A stretch of 64,000 nt of DNA from an uncultured Metabacillus sp. GTDB taxonomy: Bacteria > Bacillota > Bacilli > Bacillales > Bacillaceae. A program made the position numbers and the translations under genes. Shown here piece after piece: positions 21,001 to 29,204 of the stretch. How positions within the stretch are numbered: the stretch's first letter is position 1; each line of letters starts with the position of its first letter. The notes beneath the pieces are model-generated. The model did no database searches. It was given only the letters and a program-made list of their open reading frames with translations, and had not been told where the DNA came from. The DNA lies in the NCBI RefSeq assembly GCF_947503125.1, contig NZ_CANNCR010000011.1, forward strand, positions 1 through 64,000, in the 5' to 3' direction.

Positions 21001-21430
21001 ATATTCGGCAGATTCGCACATCAACATCACATGCATTGCAACCGATGAGCTGTCAGGAATTGCATCTAAAGAATGTCCGAATGTTGAAGGACCAGCTTAT
21101 AAATTCGACTTAGGAATCAATAAAGTCACTGCTACAGCGACAGACAAAGCGGGTAATAGTGCGAAAGTTGAGATTCAATTTACAATAACTGTTGACATTG
21201 ATAGTTTAAGCAGGTTGACAGAACAATTTATCACGAAAAAGGAAGTCGCTGATTCACTAATCGAAAAGCTGCAATCCGCAAAAGCATCAGCAGCTAAAGG
21301 AACCAACAAAGCGGTAAATGGCAAGCTAAAAGCTTACGAAAATCAAGTAAAAGCTCAAAGTGGAAAATCAATTTCTGAAGAAAATGCAAAATTATTGATC
21401 AATTTATCAAAACAATTGAGCGTAAAATAA
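15041..21430 (+). CDS. Giant secreted GH43 protein with duplicated LamG-Ig-GH43 modules
   Basis: Extracellular protein of 2129 residues. Approximate order: signal peptide (1-31), LamG (41-277), two atrophied Ig domains (284-477), GH43 propeller (480-804), LamG (814-1050), LamG (1059-1270), two Ig domains (1282-1470), GH43 propeller (1474-1787), Big2 Ig (1794-1880), OmpL47-like domain (1884-1974), Ig-like domain (1975-2050) and FIMAH (2054-2129). Both propellers keep LRDPFIIRSPEGDKFY and a WAPE motif; EGPTIF or EGQTIF carries the likely acid. They resemble the first propeller of the 1829 gene, and the last 240 residues match that protein's tail. Start is ATG 15041 or 15044 after AGGGGTG. Probable arabinofuranosidase; the exact substrate is unknown. 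Confidence 0.82.
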   Translation: MMKNRKRLSVFLLTVMMFNTLSGLWPKVSSAEEANSTTPELILHYDMKTSEKDGDQLTIKDVSVSGTTFDGVFKNPENGQLVHNEEVGYAAFNGGSSTSKSGYIEIPKSENGSDLLTGLQDVTISALVNWSNDGANRWIFGLGAVTDDAENGNKYFFVTPQHGSGNVAATGISKAGWRNESLVKATSAMKANKWEVATVVFSGQANTITLYVNGEKVATGSAGGKKLSEIIDPSAGFSGFIGKSIFKNDSFFKGMIGDFRVYNGALTDDQVMELYTETSSKIAKINQLVINDATESLNITEYVDSEDESTDKITKNLALPAKGKHGVAITWSSSNTEVIANDGTVTRPEKTESDVKVELTANLAYEGLTAKKQFTVTVLKEYTDEQVVELDASNLAVINADNVKGNLSLPVSGQEGSTITWESSNPVMVKGSAEAAENNKMLGWVTRPEADSKVTLTATISKGNAEMKKEFNLTVKKNPGELTYDAYFFSYFTGEYEGGEEISFATAEDPLKWRALNNGQSVIQSNMGEKGLRDPFIIRSPEGDKFYMLATDLKMGESTNFDQAQITGSHSLMVWESDDLVNWSEQRMVEVAPKTGGNTWAPEAVYNEKTGEYVVFWASSMKNEETYGDYPNGRPAGQYNVMYYATTRDFHTFSEPKVFIDEGFPTIDTSFVEDNGTFYRFTKSEVNYRVYYEKATDIFQDKDGIKENGFQYDVILGTKDGNRGLIGHQGNNEGQTIFKDIHEDKWYMFLDSWPYHVRWSTNLEDGSQFVNNLLPESEYALPPGPRHGTVIPITRAEYNALQETYGMPSPETSEEPVVHYTFDQEDVDGITVKDVSKNGFDATLVGGAKIDATDTVGKSSGAVDLDGSTGYVELPENMIKDLNLESMTMSTWVKVEGNQANQRIFDFSSNTGRVANRNTMYLSTQGDSGNVEFAIVTPFTEKFANQNSLLGSSYKYAVRAPMLSTAQWHHVAMTIEGFDAVLYVDGKEVSRSSTYNVEPRMLLETTMNYLGKSSNENHSLFYGKFDDFKIYNRALNAEEIASLADEEVSAPPVEEPEKAELILDYDMSKIEGTTVVDNTGNFEGKLVNPQNAELIKGDETGVISFKGGSTSSYIEMPQGVLNGLESVTVSSLVNWEGKNEAEWLFALGQDSNKYLFMTPKRNSGDRSARVGLGITSWQNEAGANATTGSLKSNEWKLVTAVMSGEAKTIKLYIDGVEVASGSTNGYTLAQISNGNGRSGFIGRSFYSADPYFGGMMADFEVYDGALTATEVSKLKEAADAKIAKMDGLLLQNAINQLDYATFLNENESKDEITTDLSFPKTGANGTTITWESQNQDNITNEGKVTRPSFEEGNQTVKITATISDGKNEATKEFTVTVVKKPHDSVAVRSDAEALKVHNIHDVRGNLTLPTSGENGSSITWKSSNSSIITPTGKVIRPVHGEGDTTVKLTATLALNNESITKAFLAKVKEMPKKEKYEGYVFSYFTGEGYTNGEQIYFALSDGNNPLKWNEMNNEEPAITSNLGEKGLRDPFIIRSPEGDKFYLIATDLKINGDWNWDRAQRSGSRSIMVWESTDLINWSEQRMVEVAPKEAGNTWAPEVYYDDTTGEYVVFWASKIYDNEEHTGSTYNKMMYSKTRDFYTFTEPKVYMDYGYSVIDTTMIEHDDKIYRLSKDERNNTSSSPNGKFIFQEVGDSVLDPTFELIKEGIGKGSIGAGEGPTIFKSNTEEKWYMFIDEFGGRGYVPFETTDLQSGEWKMSENYDLPARPRHGTVIPVTKAEHEALLANVPIVRVPAPEQKPTSVTLDQETLKLSEGKTAQLTATVAPNDAVNKEVVWSSNNEQIATVDENGKVTALKEGIAKITATTVDGGLMAVSEVTVEKQKDITPPEGQFTINAGAEFTNKETVTLALEATDDLSGVHQVRYSTNSNEWSDWEEYDPTKDVTLPSGDGKKTVFVEFKDNAGNISKTYKQTITLDTMAPVIQFTGHQERYSADSHINITCIATDELSGIASKECPNVEGPAYKFDLGINKVTATATDKAGNSAKVEIQFTITVDIDSLSRLTEQFITKKEVADSLIEKLQSAKASAAKGTNKAVNGKLKAYENQVKAQSGKSISEENAKLLINLSKQLSVK

Positions 21431-21481
21431 GAGGTTGCTTTACCATGCATTAGGCCAATAAAACATTTATTAAGAAATAAG

Positions 21482-21519
21482 CTAGCTTTCCAGTCTTAGG
21501 ACCTGAAAGCTAGTTTTTT
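21482..21519 (+). terminator. Terminator of the ytfQRT-yjfF-GH43 operon
   Basis: Stem CTAGCTTTC / GAAAGCTAG (21482-21490 and 21505-21513), 14-base loop, then six T. Confidence 0.88.
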
Positions 21520-21695
21520 ACACGTTAAGAAAGAAATTTGCAGCGCAGGAGAGAATTCGACGTAGTGGCAAATTTTAAGAATTAAGTATAAGTGCAACTA
21601 GGCAGTCGCACTGCGCCTAAAGGCTTGGAGCCAGCCAAGTTTTCTTTATAATATCAGAATTTATATATTTTCTTAACATAGCTTGCGTTTCTGAA

Positions 21696-21817
21696 TCTAG
21701 CTCCAGGCGCAATCGGCTCGAGGTCATAAGTCAAACAGGAATTGAAGGTAAAGTACACCTTCTATTCCTGTTCGCCTTATGCTTGTCGCCGATAGGCAGG
21801 CGCCTTGCGCTTTTTTT
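21696..21817. repeat. Dispersed Bacillus-type intergenic repeat, full copy
   Basis: It begins TCTAGCTCCAGGCGC and ends GGCGCCTTGCGCTTTTTTT. Inside is a long hairpin AACAGGAAT..GAAGGT / ACCTTC..ATTCCTGTT. The copy at 30624-30726 has the same ends and the same GAATTGAAGG..CCTTCTATTC core but a different outer stem. Similar elements are, to my recollection, common between Bacillus genes. The flanking 21520-21695 contains a small hairpin (CTTGG/CCAAG) and no gene. Confidence 0.65.
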
Positions 21818-21947
21818 ATTTTAATATACAGAATTAATTTGTGTGGAAGTTGTAAGAGCAATTTATGATACTTATAAAAATAACCGAATAAAAAGCCTCT
21901 CTACTCATTAGGTATAGGCTAGAATAACTAGATATTATCGTTATTAC

Positions 21948-22172
21948 CTATATTTTTGGTTTAGTAAAGATTTTTCCATTATTTAACTCACACCAATCTA
22001 ATTCGCCATAAGATTCCTTATCTCCATATTTTTCTAAAAAAGCTTCCTTATTTTCGAATACTTCCATTAAACCATCTTCTAGTAATGTTACCATTTGGTA
22101 TGTATTTAGTTGGAAAACATTAGAAACGGCTATTAATTCACCTATGTGGACAACATTGGAAAAATCCTTCAT
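21948..22172 (-). CDS. Hypothetical small protein, 74 residues
   Basis: Acidic small protein starting MKDFSNVVHIGELIAV and ending KIFTKPKI, without signal peptide or membrane helix. The minus-strand ATG follows AAAGGAGAGGAAATA, a strong binding site, which is the main reason to accept it as a gene. A short inverted repeat AGCCT/AGGCT followed by T-rich sequence on the minus strand (21889-21920) may end the transcript. I do not recognise the family. It stands alone between the repeat and the next importer. Confidence 0.6.
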   Translation of the reverse strand: MKDFSNVVHIGELIAVSNVFQLNTYQMVTLLEDGLMEVFENKEAFLEKYGDKESYGELDWCELNNGKIFTKPKI

Positions 22173-22757
22173 TATTTCCTCTCCTTTACAAATAAAGAGA
22201 TTTTCTTTATGTTACAAGTTCTTCTTTATAGAAAAGATCCATATTTGCCCTCGACGACTCATGCTCGTCCTTTAATTGTTGCAGTGGGGAACTTCATACT
22301 ATATTCGAAACTTCCATCCATTCATCTGAGATGCGGCGTATCTAATTTAAACTTTTAAAGTATACATCAAAAGTGTCCATTTTATTAATGAACGGACGTA
22401 TCACCTCGCTTACTTTTTGGATCGTTTTTCCTTTGATCTGTCTATTCTTTATTTTCCCTTTTATAAGTCCTTAAATAACCCATTCATTTTCTTAGCATAA
22501 ATGGTTATAATCTCATTGATTTGCACACAGCAAATGAGTGAAGGTCTTAATGAGCCTTGAATAGAACTTTATTTCTAGGTTATGAAATGGATGTGTTAGA
22601 GTTTAGAATGCATATTCCCTTGAAATTCTTTACAATATAAACCAACTTTTCTCTATATTTCAAAGGCTCATCAACCTTGTCATGAGATGGATATGGACAT
22701 GAAATGATCTAGTTTGATATGTTCTAATCAAGTTATTCAGAATATTCAAAACAAAAA

Positions 22758-22771
22758 TGTAAGGGCTTCCA
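22758..22771 (+). promoter_or_regulatory. Weak cre-like site before the LplB-type importer
   Basis: TGTAAGGGCTTCCA matches the cre palindrome except for a G in the central CG pair. It lies 79 bases before the first importer gene. The rest of 22173-22836 shows no convincing gene; a 28-codon hydrophobic frame at about 22387-22473 lacks a binding site. Confidence 0.35.
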
Positions 22772-22836
22772 ATTGGTTAACTGAAAGGAGAATACTTATT
22801 TCTTTGTATCTAAATTAATTTAAAGGAGGGGATTTC

Positions 22837-23802
22837 TTGAATACATCACCGCAGCAAGTCATTACGACGAAACTTCAAGAAAAGGTAGAAGTGGAAAAGA
22901 AACCACTTTATATTCGATTGTGGAAGGATCGATGGCTTTATCTGTTTCTATTACCTGGTTTATTGTACTTTGTCATTTATAAGTATTTTCCGATGTGGGG
23001 AGTGCTTATGGCTTTTCAAAATTATCAACCTCACCTAGGTATCTGGAATAGTGAATGGGTAGGCCTAAAACACTTTGAACGTTTATTTAGTGAAACTCAA
23101 TTTTGGATGTTAATAAAGAATACGTTATATATCGCCTTCTTAGATTTAGTTATTTTTTTTCCAATCACAATCATCCTGGCGCTATTATTAAATGAAATTA
23201 GAAAAGAAATGTTTAAACGGTTTGTCCAGACAATGGTATATGTACCGCATTTCCTTTCATGGGTTGTTGTCGTTGGTATCTCTTACATTCTTTTGAGTAC
23301 TGAGGGTGGGGTTATTAATGAACTTATCGCCTCTTTAGGAGGAGATAAAGTCCAATTTTTAACGGATGTAGATTGGTTTAGACCGCTAATTATTATTCAA
23401 ATGGTTTGGAAGGATGCAGGATGGGGAACCATCATTTTCCTAGCCGCTCTTGCAGGGGTAAATTCACAATTATATGAGGCTGCAAGGATTGACGGGGCAA
23501 ATAGATGGAGGCTCTTGTGGCATATTACGTTGCCATCTATTCGCAGTGTTATTATTATTCTCCTTATTCTTCGCCTTGGAAACTTTTTAGATTTAGGTTT
23601 TGAACAAATCTTTTTAATGTTAAATGCCATGAACCGTGAAGTCGGTGAGGTATTTGATACTTATGTGTATACAGTTGGGATTAGGCAAGGCCTGTTTAGC
23701 TACAGTGCTGCAGTAGGATTATTCAAGTCAGTTGTAGGACTTATTTTAGTAATTGGTGCTAATCAACTGGCGAAAAAATTTGGTGAAGAGGGAATTTACT
23801 AG
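22837..23802 (+). CDS. LplB/YteP-type oligosaccharide ABC permease
   Basis: Membrane permease of 321 residues. The N-terminus shows the family hallmark FLLPGLLYFVIYKYFPMWG, and the EAA loop EAARIDGANRWRLLWHITLP binds the ATPase. It starts at TTG 22837 after AAAGGAGGGG. It is followed at 26 bases by the partner permease and then the binding lipoprotein. No ATPase gene lies here; importers of this class usually share an MsmX-type ATPase encoded elsewhere. The substrate is probably a plant-polysaccharide oligomer, not determinable from sequence. Confidence 0.9.
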   Translation: MNTSPQQVITTKLQEKVEVEKKPLYIRLWKDRWLYLFLLPGLLYFVIYKYFPMWGVLMAFQNYQPHLGIWNSEWVGLKHFERLFSETQFWMLIKNTLYIAFLDLVIFFPITIILALLLNEIRKEMFKRFVQTMVYVPHFLSWVVVVGISYILLSTEGGVINELIASLGGDKVQFLTDVDWFRPLIIIQMVWKDAGWGTIIFLAALAGVNSQLYEAARIDGANRWRLLWHITLPSIRSVIIILLILRLGNFLDLGFEQIFLMLNAMNREVGEVFDTYVYTVGIRQGLFSYSAAVGLFKSVVGLILVIGANQLAKKFGEEGIY

Positions 23803-23828
23803 AAGCCTAGTAAAGGAGGGAAAGAAAA

Positions 23829-24686
23829 TTGACTAACGACAAGACACTTGGGAGCCGAATTTTTGACATTTTTAATTATACGTTTCTCTCAATTGTTGCT
23901 TTCGCAACTGTTCTACCGTTTATTTATGTGGTCATTTCATCGTTTTCTAATACAAGCGCATTAATTCCAACTGAATTTTCGTTAGATGCTTATCGGTATA
24001 TTTTTTCAACCGAAACGTTTGCTCGCAGCATGGGAGTCTCTGTATATATCACGGTACTAGGAACATTTATTAACCTTTTGTTAACCTCGCTAATGGCATA
24101 TGCGCTTTCCCATACCCATTTGGCTGGCCGCCGAATATTTTTATTAATGATAGTGTTCACAATGCTATTTAACGGAGGAATGATTCCTACCTACTTTGTT
24201 GTAAAAGGGACTGGATTGCTTGATTCGTATTGGGCATTAATTATTCCAAATGCGATAAGCGCCTTTTATCTTATTATTTTGAAAAATTTCTTTCAAGGTA
24301 TTCCTGAAGAATTAAAAGAAGCTGCAAGAATTGATGGCTGTCATGAAGTAGGAATTTTATTCAAAATTGTGCTCCCATTGTCATTACCAGCAATGGCGGC
24401 ATTTGGCTTATTTTACTCTGTGGGGCTATGGAATCAATACTTTAATGCTGTTCTGTATATTAATGACCCCTTGAAATGGCCTGTGCAAGTATTGCTTCGG
24501 CAAGTTGTTATTTTAGCACAGGGTTCTATAGGGGACTCGAGTGAAATTGCTGATGATGCAGTTGTGTTTTCACAAGGAATAAAGATGGCTGTCATTGTCA
24601 TATCTACAGTTCCAATCCTAATTGTTTATCCTTTTTTGCAAAAACATTTTGCAAAAGGAGTATTATTAGGTTCTGTTAAAGGCTAG
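23829..24686 (+). CDS. LplC/YtcP-type oligosaccharide ABC permease
   Basis: Second permease of 285 residues with six helices and the EAA loop EAARIDGCHEVGILFKIVLP; the C-terminus PFLQKHFAKGVLLGSVKG is typical of this subfamily. It starts at TTG 23829 with GGAGGG upstream. It pairs with the preceding permease. An internal loop (QGSIGDSSEIADDAVVF) corresponds to the variable insert before the last helix. Confidence 0.9.
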   Translation: MTNDKTLGSRIFDIFNYTFLSIVAFATVLPFIYVVISSFSNTSALIPTEFSLDAYRYIFSTETFARSMGVSVYITVLGTFINLLLTSLMAYALSHTHLAGRRIFLLMIVFTMLFNGGMIPTYFVVKGTGLLDSYWALIIPNAISAFYLIILKNFFQGIPEELKEAARIDGCHEVGILFKIVLPLSLPAMAAFGLFYSVGLWNQYFNAVLYINDPLKWPVQVLLRQVVILAQGSIGDSSEIADDAVVFSQGIKMAVIVISTVPILIVYPFLQKHFAKGVLLGSVKG

Positions 24687-24732
24687 TCGTGCATAAATAG
24701 ACCCGATTTCAATCAATATTGGAGGGAAGAAG

Positions 24733-26244
24733 ATGCCTGAAATGAAGGTAAGAAGGAAGATTGGTCGTTCTATATTATTAATGATTGTTCTTGCGACTGC
24801 ACTTATTGGTTGCAGCAATAAAGAAGAAGCTAGTGGTAATCAAGAGGGACAAGCAGGTTCAGACTCTAATGGAGAAGTTAGCATTATGATGCATTTTGAT
24901 GGACTAGAGTTTCCAAAAAAAGATAATGAAGTAGAAAAAGCAATCGAAGAATATACCGATTCAAAATTAGACATATCAGCTGCGCCAGGGGCTACTGTTG
25001 CCGAAAAATTACCAGCAGTCGTTGCCTCAGGAGATATGCCTGATATCATTGGAAGCAGTTGGTTTAGGGAACCATACATGATTAATGCATTCCGTGGCGA
25101 TGTGTTTTGGGAAATTGGGCCATATTTGGATCAGTTTCCAAATCTATCTAGTATAGATCCTATCATTTACAAGAACATATCAATAGATGGAAAAATTTAC
25201 GGTCTTCCCCGAGTACGTCCAATCGCTCGTGATGTTTATATCTACCGTAAAGATTGGTTAGATAATTTGGGGATGAAAGAGCCAAAAACAGTGGATGAAT
25301 TTTATGATATGCTTGATGCATTTACGAATAAAGACCCCGATCAAAATGGTAAAGATGATACGTATGGAATGGCAGTTGAGGGCCAAGGGTTAATCAATCG
25401 ATTTGCCCCATTATTTGGAGCACCTAATGGGTGGGGAGAAGAAAACGGAAAATTCTTTCACGCAGCAACAACCAAAGAGTATTTAGATGGGTTAGATTTC
25501 TTCAAAAAATTATATGATGATAAATTAATTACTCAAGATTTTGCAGTTATTGAGCGTTCCCAATGGGAAGAGGCTTTTTCAACTGGTAAAGCAGGTGTTT
25601 GGCCTGATACAAGTAATGCGGTTGTAAGAATGTATAATCGAATAAAAGAGACGAATCCTGATGTTGAGTTAGGTGTATTTAGTCTTCTTGAGGGCCCGCA
25701 GGGTAAAAGAGTACCAGCAGGGAGCGGCCATAACGGAATCTTCGTATTTCCTAAGTCGTCGGTCAAAACGGAAAAAGAACTGCTAGATTTATTGGGCTTT
25801 TTTGAAAAGCTTCAGGAAGAGCCTATGCATACATTGTTTGAATGGGGAATTGAAGGAAAGCATTATGAATTGGTTGATGGGAAACCAGTTCCTATCGAAG
25901 GATCAGATCTTCATAATGAGGTAATACTGCCATATCAATTACCATTGGGAATTGTACCAGCAGAAGTTAATGCACTTAAAGGAGAATTAACACCACTTGA
26001 AACAAAAGAATTAGAAATTCCAAAAGAAAATGAACCGTTTGCCATTCATAATCCAGCGGTTAACTTAATTTCAGATACACAAGCTGAAAAAGGATCCCAA
26101 TTAAATATGATTATTGAAGATGCTAATACGAAATATATTATGGGTGAAATAGATGTAGTTGAATGGAAAGAACAGATTAAAAACTGGCGAAGTAGCGGCG
26201 GAGATCAAATTGCTGAAGAATATGCCAAAGAATACAAAAAATAA
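24733..26244 (+). CDS. LplA/YtcQ-type oligosaccharide-binding lipoprotein
   Basis: Binding protein of 503 residues with a lipobox (ALIGCSNK) and a large type II binding fold typical of this class. The motif DDTYGMAV around residue 210 resembles the calcium-binding loop DxNxxxxDD seen in relatives (DQNGKDDTYG). It is the last gene of the operon, unlike the other importers here, where the binding protein comes first. The ATG follows GGAGGGAAGAAG. It is followed by a terminator. Confidence 0.9.
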   Translation: MPEMKVRRKIGRSILLMIVLATALIGCSNKEEASGNQEGQAGSDSNGEVSIMMHFDGLEFPKKDNEVEKAIEEYTDSKLDISAAPGATVAEKLPAVVASGDMPDIIGSSWFREPYMINAFRGDVFWEIGPYLDQFPNLSSIDPIIYKNISIDGKIYGLPRVRPIARDVYIYRKDWLDNLGMKEPKTVDEFYDMLDAFTNKDPDQNGKDDTYGMAVEGQGLINRFAPLFGAPNGWGEENGKFFHAATTKEYLDGLDFFKKLYDDKLITQDFAVIERSQWEEAFSTGKAGVWPDTSNAVVRMYNRIKETNPDVELGVFSLLEGPQGKRVPAGSGHNGIFVFPKSSVKTEKELLDLLGFFEKLQEEPMHTLFEWGIEGKHYELVDGKPVPIEGSDLHNEVILPYQLPLGIVPAEVNALKGELTPLETKELEIPKENEPFAIHNPAVNLISDTQAEKGSQLNMIIEDANTKYIMGEIDVVEWKEQIKNWRSSGGDQIAEEYAKEYKK

Positions 26245-26268
26245 AAGATAAAAATGTAAAAAAATACG

Positions 26269-26297
26269 AAAAGGCAGGTGGATATACCTGTCTTTTT
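26269..26297 (+). terminator. Terminator after the lipoprotein gene
   Basis: AAAAGGCAGGT / ACCTGTCTTTTT with one G-T pair and a 6-base loop, ending in T. Confidence 0.75.
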
Positions 26298-26625
26298 AGT
26301 ACGTTTTACTCTATTTCGAGTTGTGAGTAAGGATACCTGTGGAAAGGTAGTAGTGATCAGTTTTGATGAACCAAGATGGACTCCGAGATTTTGGGGAAGC
26401 CGACCATATTTCCTTACCCAGGTATATGTAGATCCCGCTTAACGAGTCCTTGATGAAAGTGTAGTGTGCATTCATCTAGAGAATGGGCTTTCTAGGAGCA
26501 TGAAATCCTTGTAAACTTTCATTTTGACGAAGGGAACTAAATTTCTTGCAGTATATAAATTTATATAAATTACTAAAGCCTGATTGACAGCAATCTTATT
26601 CTGCAAGTAAGATTTAAAAAAAGGT

Positions 26626-26761
26626 TGAATGCGCTTACTTTATTGTTATTTCAACGATAGTAGTTAATTTATTTGAGTGCAGTAGTTTTAGTTTGACTAG
26701 GGCTCAAGGAATAACATCTTGCAAAAGGAGGTAGTTGGGGGTGAAAAAGCGATTAAAGTGA
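26626..26761 (+). promoter_or_regulatory. Leader region of the AraC gene: cre-like site and a seven-codon mini frame
   Basis: TGAATGCGCTTACT (26626-26639) is a weak cre-like palindrome. Downstream, AAAAGGAGG (26723-26731) is an ideal ribosome binding site followed after 9 bases by GTG 26741, but the frame stops after six sense codons (TGA 26759-26761). It may be a leader peptide or a truncated gene start. Nothing else is seen in 26298-26909. Confidence 0.35.
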
Positions 26762-26924
26762 TGGGGATGTTAAGGACAGGAAATCAGCAAAATGACATGG
26801 AATGTTACACATAAAGTAATCGATTTATTCCAGAGGAGAACCTACACATAAAAAACAAACCGGAATACATGATTGTGAGTGATGTTATTGAGATAATTTT
26901 AACGTTTTTTTGGGGGGATCTTCC

Positions 26925-29171
26925 ATTAATAACATTAATTATAGGTATTATAAAAAGCTGTTTATTTATAGTTTGATATTATCAACATTACCAGTCATTG
27001 TAATAGGGATATTATCGTATACCAAAGCTTCGGCTGATATCGAAGAAAAAGTTGCCAAAGAAAATATGCAAGTTTTATTACAAACTCAAATGAGAGTTGA
27101 ACATCAGTTAGAGGTCTTAGATACAAAAGTAAACGCAAATATTTTGTCACCTGATTTTACTTCCAATTTTCAAAAAAGTATTACACCAAAAGACTTTATC
27201 GAATATAGAAACCTTGCAACAATTATGAAAAAATTTATAACAGATAAAATTTGGTATCAAAATTTGGAACTGGTAAATCATGATGAAAAATGGTTGATAG
27301 ATAAAAAAGGTCTTAGTCAACTTAAGGAAGAAGACTATAGAAAGCACTATTTAAAAATAGCTAGAACTCCCCATTCATCGGATTGGCTTACATTTTCAGA
27401 TGAGAACGGACAGTCGATTAAACTAGTTAAAAAAATTCCATTGCTTTCAAAAAATCCAAAAGGACTAATAATTGTTACCATTACTAATGAAAAAATTACT
27501 GAACTTATCAATGAAAAAAACAAGGAAAATGAAATAGTTGTCTTGGACAAGGAGTATAAGTTAATATCAAATAATTCACCTAAACAGTCCCCTTTTTTAT
27601 TTAATGATTTAATAAATAAAATTAAAAATAGCAAGTCCACTAATGGTTATTTTACAACGAAACTTAAAGGTAAAAGCGTGGGCATCAACTATAGTAAATC
27701 TACATTTAATCAATGGACGTATTTGTCAGTTGTGCCGATAGAAGCTATTACAAAAGAATCCAAAGACATTGCTTGGTATACTGTTATTTATTGTATCGTT
27801 ATTATTATCATCATCAGTATTATTGCCATTCAATGGTCACGCCGCTTATACAACCCGATTCATAATGTATATAAATCAGTTGTTTCGTTGACTGGAGATG
27901 ATACAGATTCAAAAGATGAATTTGATTGTATCCAAAGAAAAATACATGATTTTAAAAGCACTCATTTGCAGCTTGAACACCGAATAAATAATCAATTGAA
28001 CCATTTAAGGGAATACTTCGTGCTAAAATTACTTTTGGGGCAGGTAAAATCAAATGAAATAGATAGCATGTTGGAGAATTTGAAGTTTCCAACATCCTGG
28101 CAAGCGTTAGCTGTTGTCATCATTAACATAGATCAATTGGAACATACAAACTATCAAAGTGATGACAAAGAATCACTTTTATTTGCCATTAATAATATTG
28201 TTCGTAATATAATCGCTGAGGACAAGCATTTTAGCCCTGTATTTTTAAATGATTACCAAGTAACCATCCTATTAAGTAATGAAAAGAATTCTGTTGATCA
28301 GAAAAAGTATTTTTATAGTGTTGCCTCCAAAATAAAAACTCTTGTTTTAAAACATCTGGGATTAAAAATTAGTATAGGAATAGGTCGTCCATATGATCAA
28401 CTGGAAAAAACCGCACTAGGGTATGAGGAGGCTATAGGAGCGCTGAAGTATAGACATCGTTTGGAACCTGGAGTGATCTTACATGTCGATGATATTACAG
28501 TAAACCATACTGTAAAGTGTAATTATCCAAAGCAAGTTTCATTAGAGCTTCTTGATTCAATTAAAAGTGCCAATCAAGAAGAATCTAGAAAATTGTTAAA
28601 GGAATTTATCGCCTATATGACAAAATTTAATCTACCCTACCATAATTGCCAAATCATATTGGCCCAATTATTATCTAAAATATTGGAACTTGTACAAGAA
28701 GTAAATGAATCCCCAGATCAACTATTCGGTAAAGCAATGGTATTTGATGAATTATTCAGTTTCGGTACTATTCAAGAGGTTGAAGACTGGTTTAATCAAT
28801 CCATTATCCCACCCATAATCGACAAGTATAATGAGATAAGAACAAACCAGCAAACGAATATTACAGAAAGTGTTTTGTCAATTATAGAAGATGAATTTTA
28901 TAAAGATATTACACTTGAATACGTTGCATCAAAAATTAATTTTCATCCCAGCTATGTTAGCAGAGTATTTAAGAAAGAAACAGGTTCTAGTTTTAGTGAT
29001 TATTTAATGCGATATAGAATTAATCAGATTAAGAAATTACTAAGTGAAACAAATATTAAAATATCGGAAATTGCTGAGAGGTTCCATTACAACAGTTCTG
29101 CTTCTTTTATTCGGTCATTTAGAAAAATGGAAGGAATGACCCCTGGTCAATATCGGAAAAAGTTCAACTAA
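26925..29171 (+). CDS. Membrane-bound AraC-family regulator (YesS-like)
   Basis: One-component regulator of about 748 residues: a first helix near residues 12-32, an extracellular sensor region, a second helix near 290-310 (WYTVIYCIVIIIIISIIAI), a cytosolic middle domain and a C-terminal AraC DNA-binding domain with two helix-turn-helix motifs (ITLEYVASKINFHPSYVSR and ISEIAERFHYNSSASFIRSF). It likely senses an extracellular sugar and controls the importer upstream. Start is uncertain: a conventional caller would take TTG 26910, but the only binding site, GGGGGG at 26912-26917, lies inside that start and points to the ATT codon at 26925, seven bases on. A terminator follows. Confidence 0.82.
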   Translation: MNNINYRYYKKLFIYSLILSTLPVIVIGILSYTKASADIEEKVAKENMQVLLQTQMRVEHQLEVLDTKVNANILSPDFTSNFQKSITPKDFIEYRNLATIMKKFITDKIWYQNLELVNHDEKWLIDKKGLSQLKEEDYRKHYLKIARTPHSSDWLTFSDENGQSIKLVKKIPLLSKNPKGLIIVTITNEKITELINEKNKENEIVVLDKEYKLISNNSPKQSPFLFNDLINKIKNSKSTNGYFTTKLKGKSVGINYSKSTFNQWTYLSVVPIEAITKESKDIAWYTVIYCIVIIIIISIIAIQWSRRLYNPIHNVYKSVVSLTGDDTDSKDEFDCIQRKIHDFKSTHLQLEHRINNQLNHLREYFVLKLLLGQVKSNEIDSMLENLKFPTSWQALAVVIINIDQLEHTNYQSDDKESLLFAINNIVRNIIAEDKHFSPVFLNDYQVTILLSNEKNSVDQKKYFYSVASKIKTLVLKHLGLKISIGIGRPYDQLEKTALGYEEAIGALKYRHRLEPGVILHVDDITVNHTVKCNYPKQVSLELLDSIKSANQEESRKLLKEFIAYMTKFNLPYHNCQIILAQLLSKILELVQEVNESPDQLFGKAMVFDELFSFGTIQEVEDWFNQSIIPPIIDKYNEIRTNQQTNITESVLSIIEDEFYKDITLEYVASKINFHPSYVSRVFKKETGSSFSDYLMRYRINQIKKLLSETNIKISEIAERFHYNSSASFIRSFRKMEGMTPGQYRKKFN

Positions 29172-29175
29172 AATA

Positions 29176-29204
29176 TAAAAGTTAGCCTTTTGGCTAGCTT
29201 TTTT
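29176..29204 (+). terminator. Terminator after the AraC gene
   Basis: AAAAGTTAGCC / GGCTAGCTTTTTT with a TTTT loop and one G-T pair. Nothing else recognisable lies between here and the next gene at 29549. Confidence 0.75.

Noticed and set aside
22146-22358. Plus-strand 70-codon frame
   Set aside because: It overlaps the better-supported minus-strand gene, lacks a binding site and shows no domain.
1391-22751. CAGAATATTCAAAA shared by 1391 and 22738 as a common operator
   Set aside because: Only 14 bases agree, in AT-rich sequence, with different distances to the promoters; likely chance.
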